Below the pieces are notes generated by a model. The model worked only from the letters and a program-made list of their open reading frames with translations, was not told the DNA's origin and searched no databases. Source: Natronoglycomyces albus (lineage in GTDB: Bacteria; Actinomycetota; Actinomycetes; Mycobacteriales; Micromonosporaceae). Taken from it: 64,000 bases of DNA. Made by a program: the position numbers and the translations under genes. This document shows positions 1 through 9,768 of the stretch, one piece after another. Each line of letters opens with the position of its first letter. Position 1 is the first letter of the stretch. The stretch lies in the NCBI RefSeq assembly GCF_016925535.1, contig NZ_CP070496.1, positions 3,286,001 through 3,350,000 of the forward strand, given 5' to 3'.

Positions 1-881
1 TTGCGTTCGTCCCAGAAGCGGTTGTAGTCGTGTGTGGCGTCGTCGGCGTCGGCGACCATTTGGTTCCACACGTCCTGGCACAGACTGCGGGCTCGTGGGT
101 TGGCGACGAAGTCGGCCAAATAGCGTACGTATGCCCGGTCCCAGCCACGTAGACCGACGCCTTCGGCGCGGGTGTAGTCGTACCAGCTGGAGATGGCGAC
201 GACCGGGACGATCGCTTTGACTTCTTCGATGCCGGTGGCGGCCACGGCGTTGGGCAGCGTGCCGTTATAGGAGCCGCCGATCATGCCCACGGCTGGCTCG
301 GCCCAGTCGGCGACGGCTTCGGTGCCGTCGGCGTAGGTGGCGGTGGTGCGCCCGGCTAGCCAGTCGACCACGGCGGTGACGCTTTGGGTGTCCTCGACTC
401 CACCGGTGGTGGGGCAGCCTTCGGAGCTGGCCGTACCTTGCATTTCTGGTTCGATGTAGGCGTATCCGCGTGGTACGAAGTAGTTTCCGTACCAGCTGGA
501 GAAGTGCCGAGGCTCGAATCCGTCGGCTAGGGGTATGTGGAAGTCGCTCTGTGCGCTCATGGAGCTGGAGCTGAGGTTGTAGTAAGGGCTGGGTTGGGCG
601 ATGACGGGAACTTTCGCGCCGTGGTCAGTTTCGGCCGGGCGCATGATGGCCACACCGATGCGGTCGGGTCGCCCGTCGCCATCGGAGTCCATGTCGGATT
701 GGACGTATACGAATTCGGTGATGGCGTTGTCGATGTCGTAGGTCGGCTCGATGTCTGCGACATCATCGAAGGGGGTTGGTTCTGGAGTGGTTTCGGCGTT
801 GGCGGCCACTGCGGAAGAGGCGATGATGATCGGGCCCGCCAGCGCGGCGGCTAGGAGGCGTTTGAGATTCCGGGGTTTCAT
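1..881 (-). CDS. Secreted X-Pro dipeptidyl-peptidase (family S15, CocE/NonD), C-terminal part outside window
   Basis: The minus-strand frame runs off the left edge, leaving about 293 N-terminal residues. The start ATG is preceded by a good GGAGG site 6 bases upstream. The first ~28 residues form a signal peptide (MKPRNLKR, a hydrophobic stretch, then AVAANA|ET). The motif GGSYNGTLPN, around residue 230, is the GxSYxG nucleophile elbow of the S15/CocE alpha/beta hydrolases. The text before it (calcium-site-like DMDSDGDGRPDR, then RGYAYIEPEMQGTASSEG) is typical of Xaa-Pro dipeptidyl-peptidases. Expected role: an exported enzyme releasing X-Pro dipeptides from the N-termini of peptides. The catalytic Asp and His and the C-terminal jelly-roll lie outside the window, so completeness cannot be judged. 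Confidence 0.85.
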   Translation of the reverse strand, partial: MKPRNLKRLLAAALAGPIIIASSAVAANAETTPEPTPFDDVADIEPTYDIDNAITEFVYVQSDMDSDGDGRPDRIGVAIMRPAETDHGAKVPVIAQPSPYYNLSSSSMSAQSDFHIPLADGFEPRHFSSWYGNYFVPRGYAYIEPEMQGTASSEGCPTTGGVEDTQSVTAVVDWLAGRTTATYADGTEAVADWAEPAVGMIGGSYNGTLPNAVAATGIEEVKAIVPVVAISSWYDYTRAEGVGLRGWDRAYVRYLADFVANPRARSLCQDVWNQMVADADDATHDYNRFWDER

Positions 882-1110
882 GTGTTCCTCCATGTGGGTC
901 GGGGTATCCCACGGGATTCTTATCGAAGAATCGACATGCGTCGTTCCTTGAGAAACACGATACCGAGGTTGGTAAGCGCCATACCAGCGTTGATGCGGGG
1001 GCACAATTCACTGAATACCGCCTGGGTGCTCGGTTGACTACTGTGTGCCAACAATGGGGAATCAGTTATCACTGTGGACACTTCCGTCGCGTTGTGGAGC
1101 ACGCCGCGTA

Positions 1111-1156
1111 ATAGGTGAGCGGCCGCCCCTTTAGAGGACGACCGCTTCTCACCTAT
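1111..1156. terminator. Inverted repeat, possible terminator or operator
   Basis: ATAGGTGAGCGG (1111-1122) is mirrored by CCGCTTCTCACCTAT (1142-1156). Nine outer base pairs are perfect, with a small bulge further in. No T-run follows. It lies downstream of the acyl-CoA dehydrogenase gene, so a terminator for that gene is the simplest reading. Confidence 0.4.
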
Positions 1157-1206
1157 GGAAACCGGCGGCTCTTTGACAACCCAGCGAACCGCGCGGCAAG
1201 GTCTAA

Positions 1207-1299
1207 GGCTTCCGCAAACAACGCCTTCGGCGTTGGGTTTAGCTCATTTTCCAATATGGGTCTCGCCTCGTACGGCTTTGAAAAAGCGCTCTTGCGTCA
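1207..1299 (+). repeat. Diverged copy 3 of the ~100-bp dispersed repeat
   Basis: It aligns without gaps to the reverse complement of the copy at 13709-13808 over ~90 bases, with roughly 60 percent identity by eye. Shared blocks include GGCTT..GCAAA, TTCGG.GTT, AGCTC, TCGCCTC and GGC.TTGAA. Many differences fall three bases apart, so a translated reading (AFGV..SS...LAS.G.E.ALL) is better conserved than the DNA. The ends are no longer good inverted repeats. Confidence 0.5.
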
Positions 1300-1323
1300 T
1301 TCGCGCCGTAGAGCCAACCGTCG

Positions 1324-2505
1324 TTAGACGAAGACCTCCCCGATAGCTCCCAGTAGCTGGCGGGCGATGACGATGCGCTGCACCTCGTTGGTGCCCTCGT
1401 AGATCTGGGTGATCTTGGCATCACGCATCATGCGCTCAACCGGGTAGTCACGGGTGTAACCGTATCCGCCGAGGATCTGCACGGCCTCCACGGTGACTTG
1501 CATAGCCGTGTCGGAGGCAAAGCACTTGGCAGTCGCGCCGAAGTATGTCACGTCGTCGTCCCCACGTTCCGACTTGGCGGCCGCGGCATAGGTCAGTTGA
1601 CGGGCGGCGGTGATGTTCATGGCCGCGTCGGCCATCTTGAACTGCAGCCCTTGGAACGAGGAGATTGGCTTGCCGAACTGCTGCCGCTCGGTGGAGTAGC
1701 CAGCCGCGTAGTCGAGCGCGCCCTGTGCGATGCCCAGCGCCTGTGCCGCGATCGTGACCCGCGTGTGGTCGAGCGTGCGCATGGCTAGCTTGAATCCCTC
1801 ACCCTCGGCCCCGATCAGTCGATCGGCGGGGATGCGCACCTGGTCGAAGTACACCTCGCGGGTGGGGGACGCTTTAATGCCCAATTTGTGTTCGGGAGCC
1901 CCAAAGCTGACGCCTTGGTCGTTTTTTTCGACCACGAAGGCGCTAATTCCCTTACTGCCCTTGCCGGGATCGGTTACGGCAAAGACCGTGTAGTAGTCGG
2001 AGGTTCCAGCGTTGGTGATCCAGCGCTTGACCCCGTTGAGGACCCACTCCTCACCGTCACGCACGGCTTTGGTCGTCATGGATCCCGCGTCGGAACCAGC
2101 CTCGGGCTCAGACAGACAGTAGGAGAACATCGCCTCGCCAGCGGCGACTTTTGGCAGGTACTTCTGCTTAAGCTCTTCGCTTCCGCCCAGCATGATCGGC
2201 ATGGTGCCGAGCTTGTTGACCGCTGGAATAAGGGAAGAGGAGGCGCAGGCACGGGCTATTTCCTCGATCACGATAGCCGTGCCCAAGGCGTCGAGCCCCG
2301 CACCGCCATATTGCTCGGGGATGTGGGGGGCATGTAGATCGGCCGCGCGCAAGGCTTCATAGGATTTTTGCGGGAACTGCGCCGACTCGTCAGCTTCCGT
2401 TGCCCGTGGAGCCACCTCGGCATCGCATACTTCCCGAGTTGCCTGCCGAATGACCGTATAGTCCTCCGGCAGTTGATAGAGGTCAAAGTCCTTGTTCGCG
2501 GTCAT
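1324..2505 (-). CDS. Acyl-CoA dehydrogenase
   Basis: A 393-residue flavoenzyme of fatty-acid or branched-chain acyl-CoA oxidation. It introduces the alpha,beta double bond and passes electrons to ETF. FAD- and substrate-binding motifs are intact: [15 protein letters not shown] in the middle domain and [16 protein letters not shown] after it. The catalytic base is the Glu of [10 protein letters not shown] near residue 370, the MCAD/SCAD position. The start chosen ([16 protein letters not shown]) has GGGAG 5-9 bases upstream; a start 15 codons earlier (2550) is open but lacks family similarity. Length is normal for the family (380-400). It stands alone on its strand, so the chain-length preference cannot be inferred. 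Confidence 0.93.
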   Translation of the reverse strand: MTANKDFDLYQLPEDYTVIRQATREVCDAEVAPRATEADESAQFPQKSYEALRAADLHAPHIPEQYGGAGLDALGTAIVIEEIARACASSSLIPAVNKLGTMPIMLGGSEELKQKYLPKVAAGEAMFSYCLSEPEAGSDAGSMTTKAVRDGEEWVLNGVKRWITNAGTSDYYTVFAVTDPGKGSKGISAFVVEKNDQGVSFGAPEHKLGIKASPTREVYFDQVRIPADRLIGAEGEGFKLAMRTLDHTRVTIAAQALGIAQGALDYAAGYSTERQQFGKPISSFQGLQFKMADAAMNITAARQLTYAAAAKSERGDDDVTYFGATAKCFASDTAMQVTVEAVQILGGYGYTRDYPVERMMRDAKITQIYEGTNEVQRIVIARQLLGAIGEVFV

Positions 2506-3055
2506 GGTGCTCCCATACTTATCCTGATTCCACTTGCGCACGACGCTCAAGGCGGCGGGCGCGTCCAGGCAACGTAGTTGGTGTCTGCTCGATCGCTACC
2601 GATCCTACCAACCGGTAACATAGGGCGGACGTTAGCTAGAACACATTCTCCATCACAGATGGCGTCCGCGCAGGCATCGACCGGTTGCGTGAGTCGCTGT
2701 TGCAACCGCTCCCACCACGTGGGCGTGTAAGGGGTGAGATAATGGAACGAAGACTCCCACCAGAACCGGGCACAGCACAAGGCACGCAGTCAGGAGCTTT
2801 ACCCAGGTGAATCGCCTTTGCGAACCCGCAGGCAGCCACCTAGTCAAGCTTGAAACCTGCCGCAGGAGTCTCATGGAAGCCTCTCGCATCCATCCTGACC
2901 TCAGCCCGCCTATATCGGTCGAAACCCGCCGCACACCTTGAGGCTGACTCAGGTTGGCTGCCGAAACGCTCCTGCCGGGCCGTCCACCAACGTAGACTTC
3001 CCGAACCGGAGTTTGAGCCGACCCGACAACCTCCTTGTAATGAAAGGGACACGTC
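2506..3055. other. Intergenic region between divergent genes
   Basis: 550 bases separate the divergent acyl-CoA dehydrogenase and UDP-glucose dehydrogenase genes. Open frames here have no recognisable protein character and no good ribosome sites. Promoters for both neighbours should be here, but none matches consensus well enough to place. Confidence 0.6.
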
Positions 3056-4465
3056 TTGACGACCTCGACAGACTCCCACTTGACGTCCACCCCCCGCCCC
3101 CGCCTGTCCTTCATAGGCTGCGGCTACCTCGGCGCCACCTACGCCATCTGTTTCGCCGAGCTCGGTTACGAGGTCATCGGCTTCGATATCGACAAGAACA
3201 AAATCGAAGACTTCTCATCGGGAACCGTGCCCTTCCACGAACCCGGCCTGCCTGACCTGCTTAAGAAGAACCTCGACTCGGGCCGTCTGCGCTTCACCAC
3301 CGACAGCGGCGAAATCGCCGACTTCGCCGACGTGCACTTCATCTGCGTCGGCACTCCCCAGCGCCCCGGAGAAGCCGGAGCCGACCTCTCCTACATCGAG
3401 TCCTCCGTCTCCGACCTGGCCCGCAAGCTCACCCGTAAATGCCTCATCGTCGGCAAGTCGACCGTCCCGGTCGGCACCGCCACATGGGTGCAGGAAATCG
3501 TCGACGCCAACGCCCCCGCTGGGCTCGACGTCGAGGTCGGCTGGTCTCCTGAGTTCCTGCAAGAGTCCAACGCCATGCACGACGTGCTGCGACCCAACCG
3601 CATCGTCGCCGCCACGCAAAGCGAATGGGCCCGCAACCTGCTGCGCGCCGCGCACAAAGGCGTCATGGACCTAGCCGCGCTCGAAGATCGCGAAGTGCCC
3701 GTGGTCGAAACCGACCTGGCCACCGCCGAACTGGTCAAGGTCGCCGCCAACGCGTTCCTCTCCACCAAAATCTCCTTCATCAACTCGATGTCCGACCTAT
3801 GCGAGACCACCGGCGGCAACATCACCGACCTGGCTCGCGCGATCGGCTATGACGCGCGTATTGGCAATAAGTTCCTCCGCGCCGGTATCGGCTTCGGCGG
3901 AGGCTGCCTACCCAAGGACCTGCGAGCACTGGCCGCGCGCGCCGAAGAGCTGGGAGCGGGCGACTCCTTCCGCTTCCTGCACGAAGTCGACCTCATCAAC
4001 ACACGCCGTCGGATTCGCGCCGTGCGCTCTATCGCGGAGCTGGTGGACCGGCCCGCCGGACCCGCTGGCCCCAACCTCGAAGGCATCAAGATCACCTGCC
4101 TGGGGGCGACGTTCAAAGCCGACACCGACGACATTCGCGACTCGCCCGCGCTGGACATCGCCCGCAAACTACACGCCGCGCGTGCCGACGTCACCGTCTA
4201 TGACCCAAAGGGCCTAGACAACGCTGAAAAGGCGGCCCCGGAGCTCAACTACGTCAAGAGCCTGGCCGACGCGCTCAAAGACGCTGACGCGGTGTGCATC
4301 TTGACTCCGTGGGAGGAGTTCCGCAACCTCAACCCGGAGGCAGTCGCCTCCGAGGTATCGAAGCAGCGAGTCTTCGACGGGATGAACATCCTCGACGGGG
4401 CCACCTGGGTGGCCTATGGCTGGACCTATCGCGGAGTCGGGCACGACCTTTCGGTCACCGAATAA
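3056..4465 (+). CDS. ugd: UDP-glucose 6-dehydrogenase
   Basis: It oxidises UDP-glucose to UDP-glucuronate with 2 NAD+, supplying uronic acid for envelope polysaccharides. The 469-residue protein has the N-terminal Rossmann motif GCGYLGATYA with the acidic strand end VIGFDID, the central helical domain, and the catalytic Cys in GFGGGCLPKDLRAL (about residue 283). The C-terminal UDP-binding domain begins near GIKITCLGATFKADTDDIRDS. The start is TTG, chosen because AAAGGG lies 7 bases upstream and no ATG fits before the Rossmann fold. A strong hairpin follows the stop, so it is probably a single-gene unit. GDP-mannose dehydrogenases share the fold, but the motif set favours UDP-glucose. Confidence 0.93.
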   Translation: MTTSTDSHLTSTPRPRLSFIGCGYLGATYAICFAELGYEVIGFDIDKNKIEDFSSGTVPFHEPGLPDLLKKNLDSGRLRFTTDSGEIADFADVHFICVGTPQRPGEAGADLSYIESSVSDLARKLTRKCLIVGKSTVPVGTATWVQEIVDANAPAGLDVEVGWSPEFLQESNAMHDVLRPNRIVAATQSEWARNLLRAAHKGVMDLAALEDREVPVVETDLATAELVKVAANAFLSTKISFINSMSDLCETTGGNITDLARAIGYDARIGNKFLRAGIGFGGGCLPKDLRALAARAEELGAGDSFRFLHEVDLINTRRRIRAVRSIAELVDRPAGPAGPNLEGIKITCLGATFKADTDDIRDSPALDIARKLHAARADVTVYDPKGLDNAEKAAPELNYVKSLADALKDADAVCILTPWEEFRNLNPEAVASEVSKQRVFDGMNILDGATWVAYGWTYRGVGHDLSVTE

Positions 4466-4471
4466 CCTCAT

Positions 4472-4516
4472 CGCCGATGGTGGGGCCGACGCTTCGCGTC
4501 GGCCCCACCATCGGCG
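4472..4516 (+). terminator. Terminator of ugd
   Basis: A perfect 21-bp inverted repeat (arms 4472-4492 and 4496-4516) with the 3-base loop TTC starts 6 bases after the ugd stop. It is very G/C-rich and has no T-run, as is common for actinobacterial terminators. Confidence 0.85.
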
Positions 4517-4838
4517 TATCCCTATCATCGCGAACAGGCACCTTTCAGCCCACGCTCATCAGTAATCACTGACATAACACAGAATTACTCTCATCCCTTT
4601 CGACTCAGCTGGCCTGGCCGCGCAGAGCTGAACGAACGATTAAGTGAATTCAGAGTCACGAAATATCAGCAACTCGCTACTTAAGCTATTTCAACAGGGA
4701 AATTGTTCGCGCTAGGTGTACATAGGTTGGTATGTGCGCCCTTGTGAAACAACTCAATAGGCAAGCTCACAACAATTAATTGCCCAGGTGGTCCCGTCAT
4801 GGGTGTTCAATTCCCGCCCGAGCTTCTACGCTTCATCT
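4517..4838. other. Intergenic region before the deacetylase
   Basis: About 320 bases that are clearly more A/T-rich than the neighbouring genes. No gene or repeat recognised. It presumably carries the promoter of the deacetylase gene. Confidence 0.5.
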
Positions 4839-5672
4839 ATGAACCGACGCCTCCTGATCCTCGGGGGCGCGACGGTCCTCCTCCTGGGTCTCGTGTTCAA
4901 CCTCCCATTGACGAGCTCCCCCAGCGACGGCACAGGCTCCGACCACCCCGAGGTTGCCGCTACCCATAGGCCGGCCGAACCAACTCCGAGCGACGAAGAC
5001 GACCAGCCAGATCACGAGCCTGAGGATGACTTCGACCAGGTTGAACCGCCCCGCCCCGATCTCAACGAGGTATACGGCGGAATATTCAACACCCGCAAGC
5101 TCACCGGGAGCGACAGCGTCGCCTTGACCTTCGACGACGGCCCACACCCAGAGTGGACGCCGCAAGTTCTCGCACAGCTGCGCCAACATGACATCAAGGC
5201 CACCTTTTGCCTCATTGGCAAATACGCCGAGAACCACCCAGACCTGGTCGCACAAATTCATGCCGACGGGCACACCCTGTGCAACCACAGTTGGTTGCAC
5301 GAAATGGATCTTGGCGAGCAATCTCCCAACGTCATCCGCGAGAACCTGGAACGAACCAACGACGCCATTCGCGCGGCCGTCCCCGATGCCGAAATCCCCT
5401 ACTTCCGGCACGCGGGCGGCAACTGGACCCTGCGGGTCGTACACATTTCCGAGCAGATGGGTATGGAGTCGATCCACTGGGACGTCGACCCACGAGACTG
5501 GGACGTCGAACACGAACGTGACGACATTTATGACGATCTGGTCGCGGCCACGGAGCCGGGCTCGATCGTGCTTCTCCACGACGGAGCCAGTAACCAAGAG
5601 GAGATGTACGAGGCCCTTCGCAAGGTCCTGCCGTATTGGATCTCCCACGGTCTTGACTTCACCGAACTGTGA
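4839..5672 (+). CDS. Membrane-anchored polysaccharide deacetylase (NodB domain)
   Basis: A 277-residue extracytoplasmic protein with an N-terminal signal anchor (MNRRLLILGG, then ~15 hydrophobic residues), an acidic Pro/Asp/Glu-rich linker (~25-70) and a NodB deacetylase domain to the end. The motifs are in order: TFDDGPHPEWT (catalytic Asp and metal Asp), NHSWLH (metal His pair), FRHAGGNW (motif 3, with Ala in place of the usual Pro), HWDVDPRDW, and IVLLHDG (catalytic His). The likely substrate is N-acetylated cell-wall glycan or chitin-like oligosaccharide. The start was placed at the anchor; an upstream GTG (4788) is open, but neither has a strong ribosome site, so the start is uncertain. 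Confidence 0.85.
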   Translation: MNRRLLILGGATVLLLGLVFNLPLTSSPSDGTGSDHPEVAATHRPAEPTPSDEDDQPDHEPEDDFDQVEPPRPDLNEVYGGIFNTRKLTGSDSVALTFDDGPHPEWTPQVLAQLRQHDIKATFCLIGKYAENHPDLVAQIHADGHTLCNHSWLHEMDLGEQSPNVIRENLERTNDAIRAAVPDAEIPYFRHAGGNWTLRVVHISEQMGMESIHWDVDPRDWDVEHERDDIYDDLVAATEPGSIVLLHDGASNQEEMYEALRKVLPYWISHGLDFTEL

Positions 5673-5783
5673 GCGAGCGTGCGGTGTGCTGGCGACGTAC
5701 GTTGTGAGAGAACATGTCTAACCCGAACATGCCTCGACAATGACAGCTTCGCCACCACCTGAACACCCAGGAGAGACCCCACC

Positions 5784-6551
5784 ATGCTCCCCCACTACGC
5801 CGTCGACGAATCACAACGTGGATCCGACGCTGACACGATCGTGCTGGGAAACCCGTTGGGATGCACACTCGACATTTGGGATCAGCACATCGGCGACCTC
5901 ACCGAAAAATTTCGGGTCGTCCGCTTCGATCTGCGTGGACACGGAGGATCAATCCAGAAAACTGGCAACTGGACGATTGCCGACCTCGCCTCTGATGTCC
6001 TAGCCGTCCTCGATGAGCTAGGAATCGACAGCGCCCATTACGCCGGAATGTCGCTGGGCGGAGCGCTGGGCATGCACGTGGCGATTCACCAACCGCACCG
6101 CATCAAGAAACTCGCCCTCATCTGCACCGCTGCCCAGATCGCCACACCTGAGTACTGGTATGCGCAAGCCCAAACCGTCCGCAACCATGGCCTAGCCGAG
6201 ACCGCGGAGCGTTCCATGAAGTACTGGTTCTCGGAAAGCTTCATGCTCACTCACGCCACCCGTGTGGCTCAGGCGCAAAACATGCTGGCCAACATCGACC
6301 CGCCCGGCTACGCGGCTTGCTGCGAGGCCATCGCCCAACTGGACCTACGGCCCGATCTGCCCCGCATCGACGCCCCTACCCTCGTCGCAATAGCCAGCGC
6401 CGACCGGGTCACGACACTTAGCGATGCCGAGACACTGCTAGCGCGGATCGGGAACTCGGAGATGGAGGTTATCTCCGGGGCCGCTCACTTGGCCAACGTG
6501 GAACGCCCGGAGGCGGTCACGGACCTCTTGCTGTATCACTTCCTGTCCTGA
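5784..6551 (+). CDS. Alpha/beta hydrolase, 3-oxoadipate enol-lactonase-like
   Basis: A 255-residue cytoplasmic alpha/beta hydrolase. It has the nucleophile elbow GMSLGG (Ser near residue 90), an oxyanion/N-terminal NPLGCTLDIWD loop, a catalytic Asp expected in IASADRVT and the His in SGAAHLANVERPE near the C-terminus. This arrangement matches the PcaD family. No other beta-ketoadipate pathway genes lie nearby, so the substrate is not settled. AGGAGA lies 10 bases before the ATG. Confidence 0.8.
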   Translation: MLPHYAVDESQRGSDADTIVLGNPLGCTLDIWDQHIGDLTEKFRVVRFDLRGHGGSIQKTGNWTIADLASDVLAVLDELGIDSAHYAGMSLGGALGMHVAIHQPHRIKKLALICTAAQIATPEYWYAQAQTVRNHGLAETAERSMKYWFSESFMLTHATRVAQAQNMLANIDPPGYAACCEAIAQLDLRPDLPRIDAPTLVAIASADRVTTLSDAETLLARIGNSEMEVISGAAHLANVERPEAVTDLLLYHFLS

Positions 6552-6610
6552 GCCTCAGGCTGCGCTGCTGAACAAGCGGCGGTGGCAAATATGGAGGTTA
6601 GGGTGGAGAG

Positions 6611-8410
6611 ATGAACCGACTCGCCGAGGCCATGTCTCCTTACTTGCAACAGCACGCCAACAACCCCGTCCATTGGTGGCCGTGGTCGGCCGAGGCTCTA
6701 GCACAGGCACAGACGCGCGACCTGCCGTTGCTGATCTCAGTCGGATACTCCACCTGTCACTGGTGCCATGTGATGGCGCGGGAGTCATTCGCAGACGCCG
6801 AGGTCGCCGCCATCATCAACGAGAACACGGTACCGATCAAGGTTGACCGGGAGGAACGTCCCGATGTCGATGCGATCTACATGCAGGCCACCATCGCGCT
6901 CACCGGTCAAGGCGGCTGGCCAATGACTGTGTTCGCTCTGCCAGACGGGACACCGTTTTTCGCGGGCACGTACTTCCCAAAGCCACAATTCATGCGCCTG
7001 CTGGGCGGCGTGAAGGAAGCGTGGGCGACGAAGCGTTCCGAGCTTACCCAGCAAGGCAACATCATTGTCGAGGCCTGTTCCTCGGCGGGACCCGATTTCG
7101 CGGACGTGACGGTTGCCTGCCCGCTGGAGGGACCGTGCCCTCCAGCTCCACCGATCGATGAACAGCTGCTGGACTCGGCCGCAGCGGAGCTAGTGGCCGC
7201 GGCGGACTGGGAACACGGCGGGTTCGGACACGCCCCGAAGTTCCCGACCACCCCAGCCTTGAACTTCCTGCTGGACCATTACCAGCGCACAGGGTCGAGG
7301 GATTCGGCTTCGGTGGTCGAACTGTCGTTGCACGGTATGGCACGCGGCGGTATCTACGATCAGCTCGCCGGCGGCTTCGCACGCTATAGCGTCGACGAGG
7401 CTTGGGTGGTGCCACACTTCGAAAAAATGCTGTATGACAACGCGGAGCTGTTGGCCCTGTGCGTGCGGATGGGGTCCGACCCCATCGCGCGCCGGGTCGC
7501 CGGGGAAACCGCCCGGTTCTTGGCCAGCGCGTTCGCCACCGATGAGGGCGGGTTCGCGGCGGCCTTCGACGCTGACACCGATGGCGAAGAAGGACTGACC
7601 TACGTGTGGACGCGCCGCCAGCTCATCGAGGTACTGGGCGAGGAGGACGGCACGTGGGCGGCGGATCTGTTCGCCGTCAACGACCACGTTCCCTCGTTCG
7701 AACATGGCACTTCGGTACTGCGACGGCTCACCGAACCCGATGACCCCGCCCGGTTCGAGACGGTGCGACAGCGGTTGCTGGAGGTACGCGACGGGCGACC
7801 ACAGCCGCACCGTGACGACAAGGTGGTGGCGGCGTGGAATGCGCTGGCCATTACCGCCTTGACCGACTACGCGATCGACCAAGACGACTTGGAAGCGGCG
7901 GCGTTCGCCGACGAGGCGGCCCAGACGGCCGCGCAGTTGCTGGCGCAACGTCATATGAGCGAGGATGGGCGGCTGCTGCGGGTGTCGCGCGCAGGCGCGG
8001 TTTCCGACGCGGCTGGTGTGTTGGAGGACTACGGGGCGGTGGCGCTGGCGTTTTTGGCGCGATACCGGTCGGGCGCGGACGAGGTGTGGTTGCATCGGGC
8101 CTCGCGGCTGATCGCGTCGGCTCGGCAGTACTTTAGCGACGGCGAAGGCGGATTCTTCGACACTGCCTCAGATGCGGAGCAGCTGGTCAATCGTCCGGCG
8201 GACCCCCATGATGGTCCGACACCTTCGGGCTGGGCGTTGATGGCAAAGGCTCTGTTGGCCATGTATGAGGCTAGCCAGGATGAGAGTTATAAAGACGACG
8301 CGTGGAGGGCTGTGAAACGAGTCGAGCCGTTGATCGCGGCGAATCCACGCTTCACGGGGGGATTGGCTTCGGCGGCGGAGACGCTGCTGCGTTTGCAAAC
8401 CTCCTCGTAG
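6611..8410 (+). CDS. DUF255 thioredoxin-fold protein (YyaL/SPATA20 family)
   Basis: 599 residues, slightly shorter than the usual ~650-700. The N-terminal DUF255 domain begins [11 protein letters not shown] and holds a thioredoxin-like site STCHWCHVM (CxxC near residues 57-60), followed by [17 protein letters not shown] and GGWPMTVF, which are family signatures. The rest is an (alpha/alpha)6-barrel of the glycosidase/epimerase type ([28 protein letters not shown]). The biochemical role of the family is not established. The start has GGTGGAGAG just upstream. The gene ends in a hairpin shared with the convergent exporter gene. Confidence 0.88.
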   Translation: MNRLAEAMSPYLQQHANNPVHWWPWSAEALAQAQTRDLPLLISVGYSTCHWCHVMARESFADAEVAAIINENTVPIKVDREERPDVDAIYMQATIALTGQGGWPMTVFALPDGTPFFAGTYFPKPQFMRLLGGVKEAWATKRSELTQQGNIIVEACSSAGPDFADVTVACPLEGPCPPAPPIDEQLLDSAAAELVAAADWEHGGFGHAPKFPTTPALNFLLDHYQRTGSRDSASVVELSLHGMARGGIYDQLAGGFARYSVDEAWVVPHFEKMLYDNAELLALCVRMGSDPIARRVAGETARFLASAFATDEGGFAAAFDADTDGEEGLTYVWTRRQLIEVLGEEDGTWAADLFAVNDHVPSFEHGTSVLRRLTEPDDPARFETVRQRLLEVRDGRPQPHRDDKVVAAWNALAITALTDYAIDQDDLEAAAFADEAAQTAAQLLAQRHMSEDGRLLRVSRAGAVSDAAGVLEDYGAVALAFLARYRSGADEVWLHRASRLIASARQYFSDGEGGFFDTASDAEQLVNRPADPHDGPTPSGWALMAKALLAMYEASQDESYKDDAWRAVKRVEPLIAANPRFTGGLASAAETLLRLQTSS

Positions 8411-8422
8411 TCGTGGCACGGA

Positions 8423-8466
8423 AAACCGCGAGCCCCACACTGAAGCTAGTGCGGGGCTCGCGGTTT
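8423..8466. terminator. Bidirectional terminator between convergent genes
   Basis: 19-bp arms (8423-8441 and 8448-8466) with one A-C mismatch and a 6-base loop. The outer AAACC/GGTTT pairs give an A-run on one side and a T-run on the other, so it can serve both the DUF255 gene and the MFS gene on the opposite strand. Confidence 0.85.
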
Positions 8467-8475
8467 ATGCAGGGG

Positions 8476-9768
8476 TTAGGCGCTTTGCGCTTCTCTTTGT
8501 CGGAACTGTTCTGGGGTTGGCCAGATGAGCACCAGCGCACCCATGACGCAGACGCCGACGATGCCCCACAAGCCCACAGCGGTCGGTACCGAGATTCCCG
8601 CTGAGACGACTAGGCCCACGCCGACCACCGACAGACCTTGGATGAGCGACATTCCGCCCATCATGATCGTGTTCGTGCGTCCTCGATATCCGTCCGGGAC
8701 GGCTCGGTTGAACGTGGCGTTGAGTGAGGCCAGTACCCCGATCATGAGGTTGCACACGATCGCGATGCAGATGACGACAGCCGCTGGCGGGTCCAGCAGT
8801 GCGGGCACGAGCGACAAGGGGGCGATGAAGAGCATCGGCTTCATCATCTTTCGCCGGGTCGCTGGCTTGATGAACCGTGTGAACACCACCGCTGAGATGA
8901 TCGCCGCTAGTGGAGAACCCGCCATGATGGAGCCTTGGAGGATCGCGCCACCGTCGAGGTGATCGGCCCACAGTACCGCCGCGCCTTCGGGCACGATGGT
9001 GAATGCCACGAGGAAGAACACCGCTAGCGCGATGGCGCATAGCATTTTGTCCGTGAAGACGAGTTTGAATCCGTCGACGGTTTCTATCAGGAGGTTCTTG
9101 CGTTCTTTCGGGATCGTGGCCGGTCGGTGGTCAACCAGCAATAGTACGACTATCGCCGCGACGGCGAACGCTGCGGCGTTGATGCCGAGGGCGATGTGTG
9201 GGTTCAGGGCGGCCAGCACTCCGCCCAGGAAGTATCCGGTCAGCTGGGAAGCTTGGCTGACACTCATGTTGAGGGCGATTGCGGTGGAGAGCTTTTCGCC
9301 TTTGAGGATTTGCGGCAGCATCGCGGTACGTGCCGCGTGGTAGGCGGGCAGCAGCATCGACGACAGGAAGACGATGATTATCAGCAGCGGGATCGGGATA
9401 CCGGGGATGGCGGCGAAGCCAATGAGGATCGCCCGCACCACGTCCGCGGTGATCATGACCCTCTTATACGGGAAGCGGTCGGTGAACGCCCCGAGGACCT
9501 GCGCGAAACCCAGATATGGGGCGTAGGTGATACCGAAGGCGAGGGTGGCCAGAATGGCCGAGTCGGTGGCATTGAAGACGAGAAACGTCAATGCCACTCG
9601 CATCAGCATGGAGCCAGCGGTGGAAAGGCTGAAGGCCGCAAGCAAACCGGCGGCTTCTCGGTTGCCGAGGACTTCAGAGAACTTCGCGGCCTCTTCTTCA
9701 TCGCTACCGGGGCTCTTGCCGACATCGCCGCTTTCAGCTCCGCCGTTCTTAGCGTGGGTGTCCGACAC
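8476..9768 (-). CDS. MFS transporter
   Basis: 430 residues with an acidic, polar N-terminus (~45 residues) and about 12 hydrophobic segments. The loop between helices 2 and 3 reads GAFTDRFPYKRVM, a variant of the MFS motif A, and DGYRGRTNTIMMGG lies in the equivalent loop of the second half. It resembles MFS exporters of the macrolide-efflux/enterobactin-exporter kind (12 TM, 400-430 residues). The substrate is unknown. GTG at 9768 was chosen because AAAGGA precedes it; a TTG at 9855 is open but has no ribosome site. Confidence 0.82.
   Translation of the reverse strand: MSDTHAKNGGAESGDVGKSPGSDEEEAAKFSEVLGNREAAGLLAAFSLSTAGSMLMRVALTFLVFNATDSAILATLAFGITYAPYLGFAQVLGAFTDRFPYKRVMITADVVRAILIGFAAIPGIPIPLLIIIVFLSSMLLPAYHAARTAMLPQILKGEKLSTAIALNMSVSQASQLTGYFLGGVLAALNPHIALGINAAAFAVAAIVVLLLVDHRPATIPKERKNLLIETVDGFKLVFTDKMLCAIALAVFFLVAFTIVPEGAAVLWADHLDGGAILQGSIMAGSPLAAIISAVVFTRFIKPATRRKMMKPMLFIAPLSLVPALLDPPAAVVICIAIVCNLMIGVLASLNATFNRAVPDGYRGRTNTIMMGGMSLIQGLSVVGVGLVVSAGISVPTAVGLWGIVGVCVMGALVLIWPTPEQFRQREAQSA

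Larger units (their letters stand above)
882..1323. other. Intergenic region with inverted repeat and a diverged repeat copy
   Basis: No convincing gene. The stretch between the dipeptidyl-peptidase and the acyl-CoA dehydrogenase holds an inverted repeat at 1111-1156 and a diverged copy of the dispersed ~100-bp repeat at 1207-1299, both listed separately. The promoter of the peptidase gene should lie just right of 881, but I see no clear -35/-10 pair. Confidence 0.6.

Noticed and set aside
4833-5648. 271-codon minus-strand frame opposite the polysaccharide deacetylase
   Set aside because: Mirror frame of a clear NodB gene; no ribosome site or motif of its own.
7190-8095. 301-codon minus-strand frame opposite the DUF255 gene
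   Set aside because: Antisense shadow typical of high-GC coding sequence; Arg/Gln/Pro-rich without motifs.
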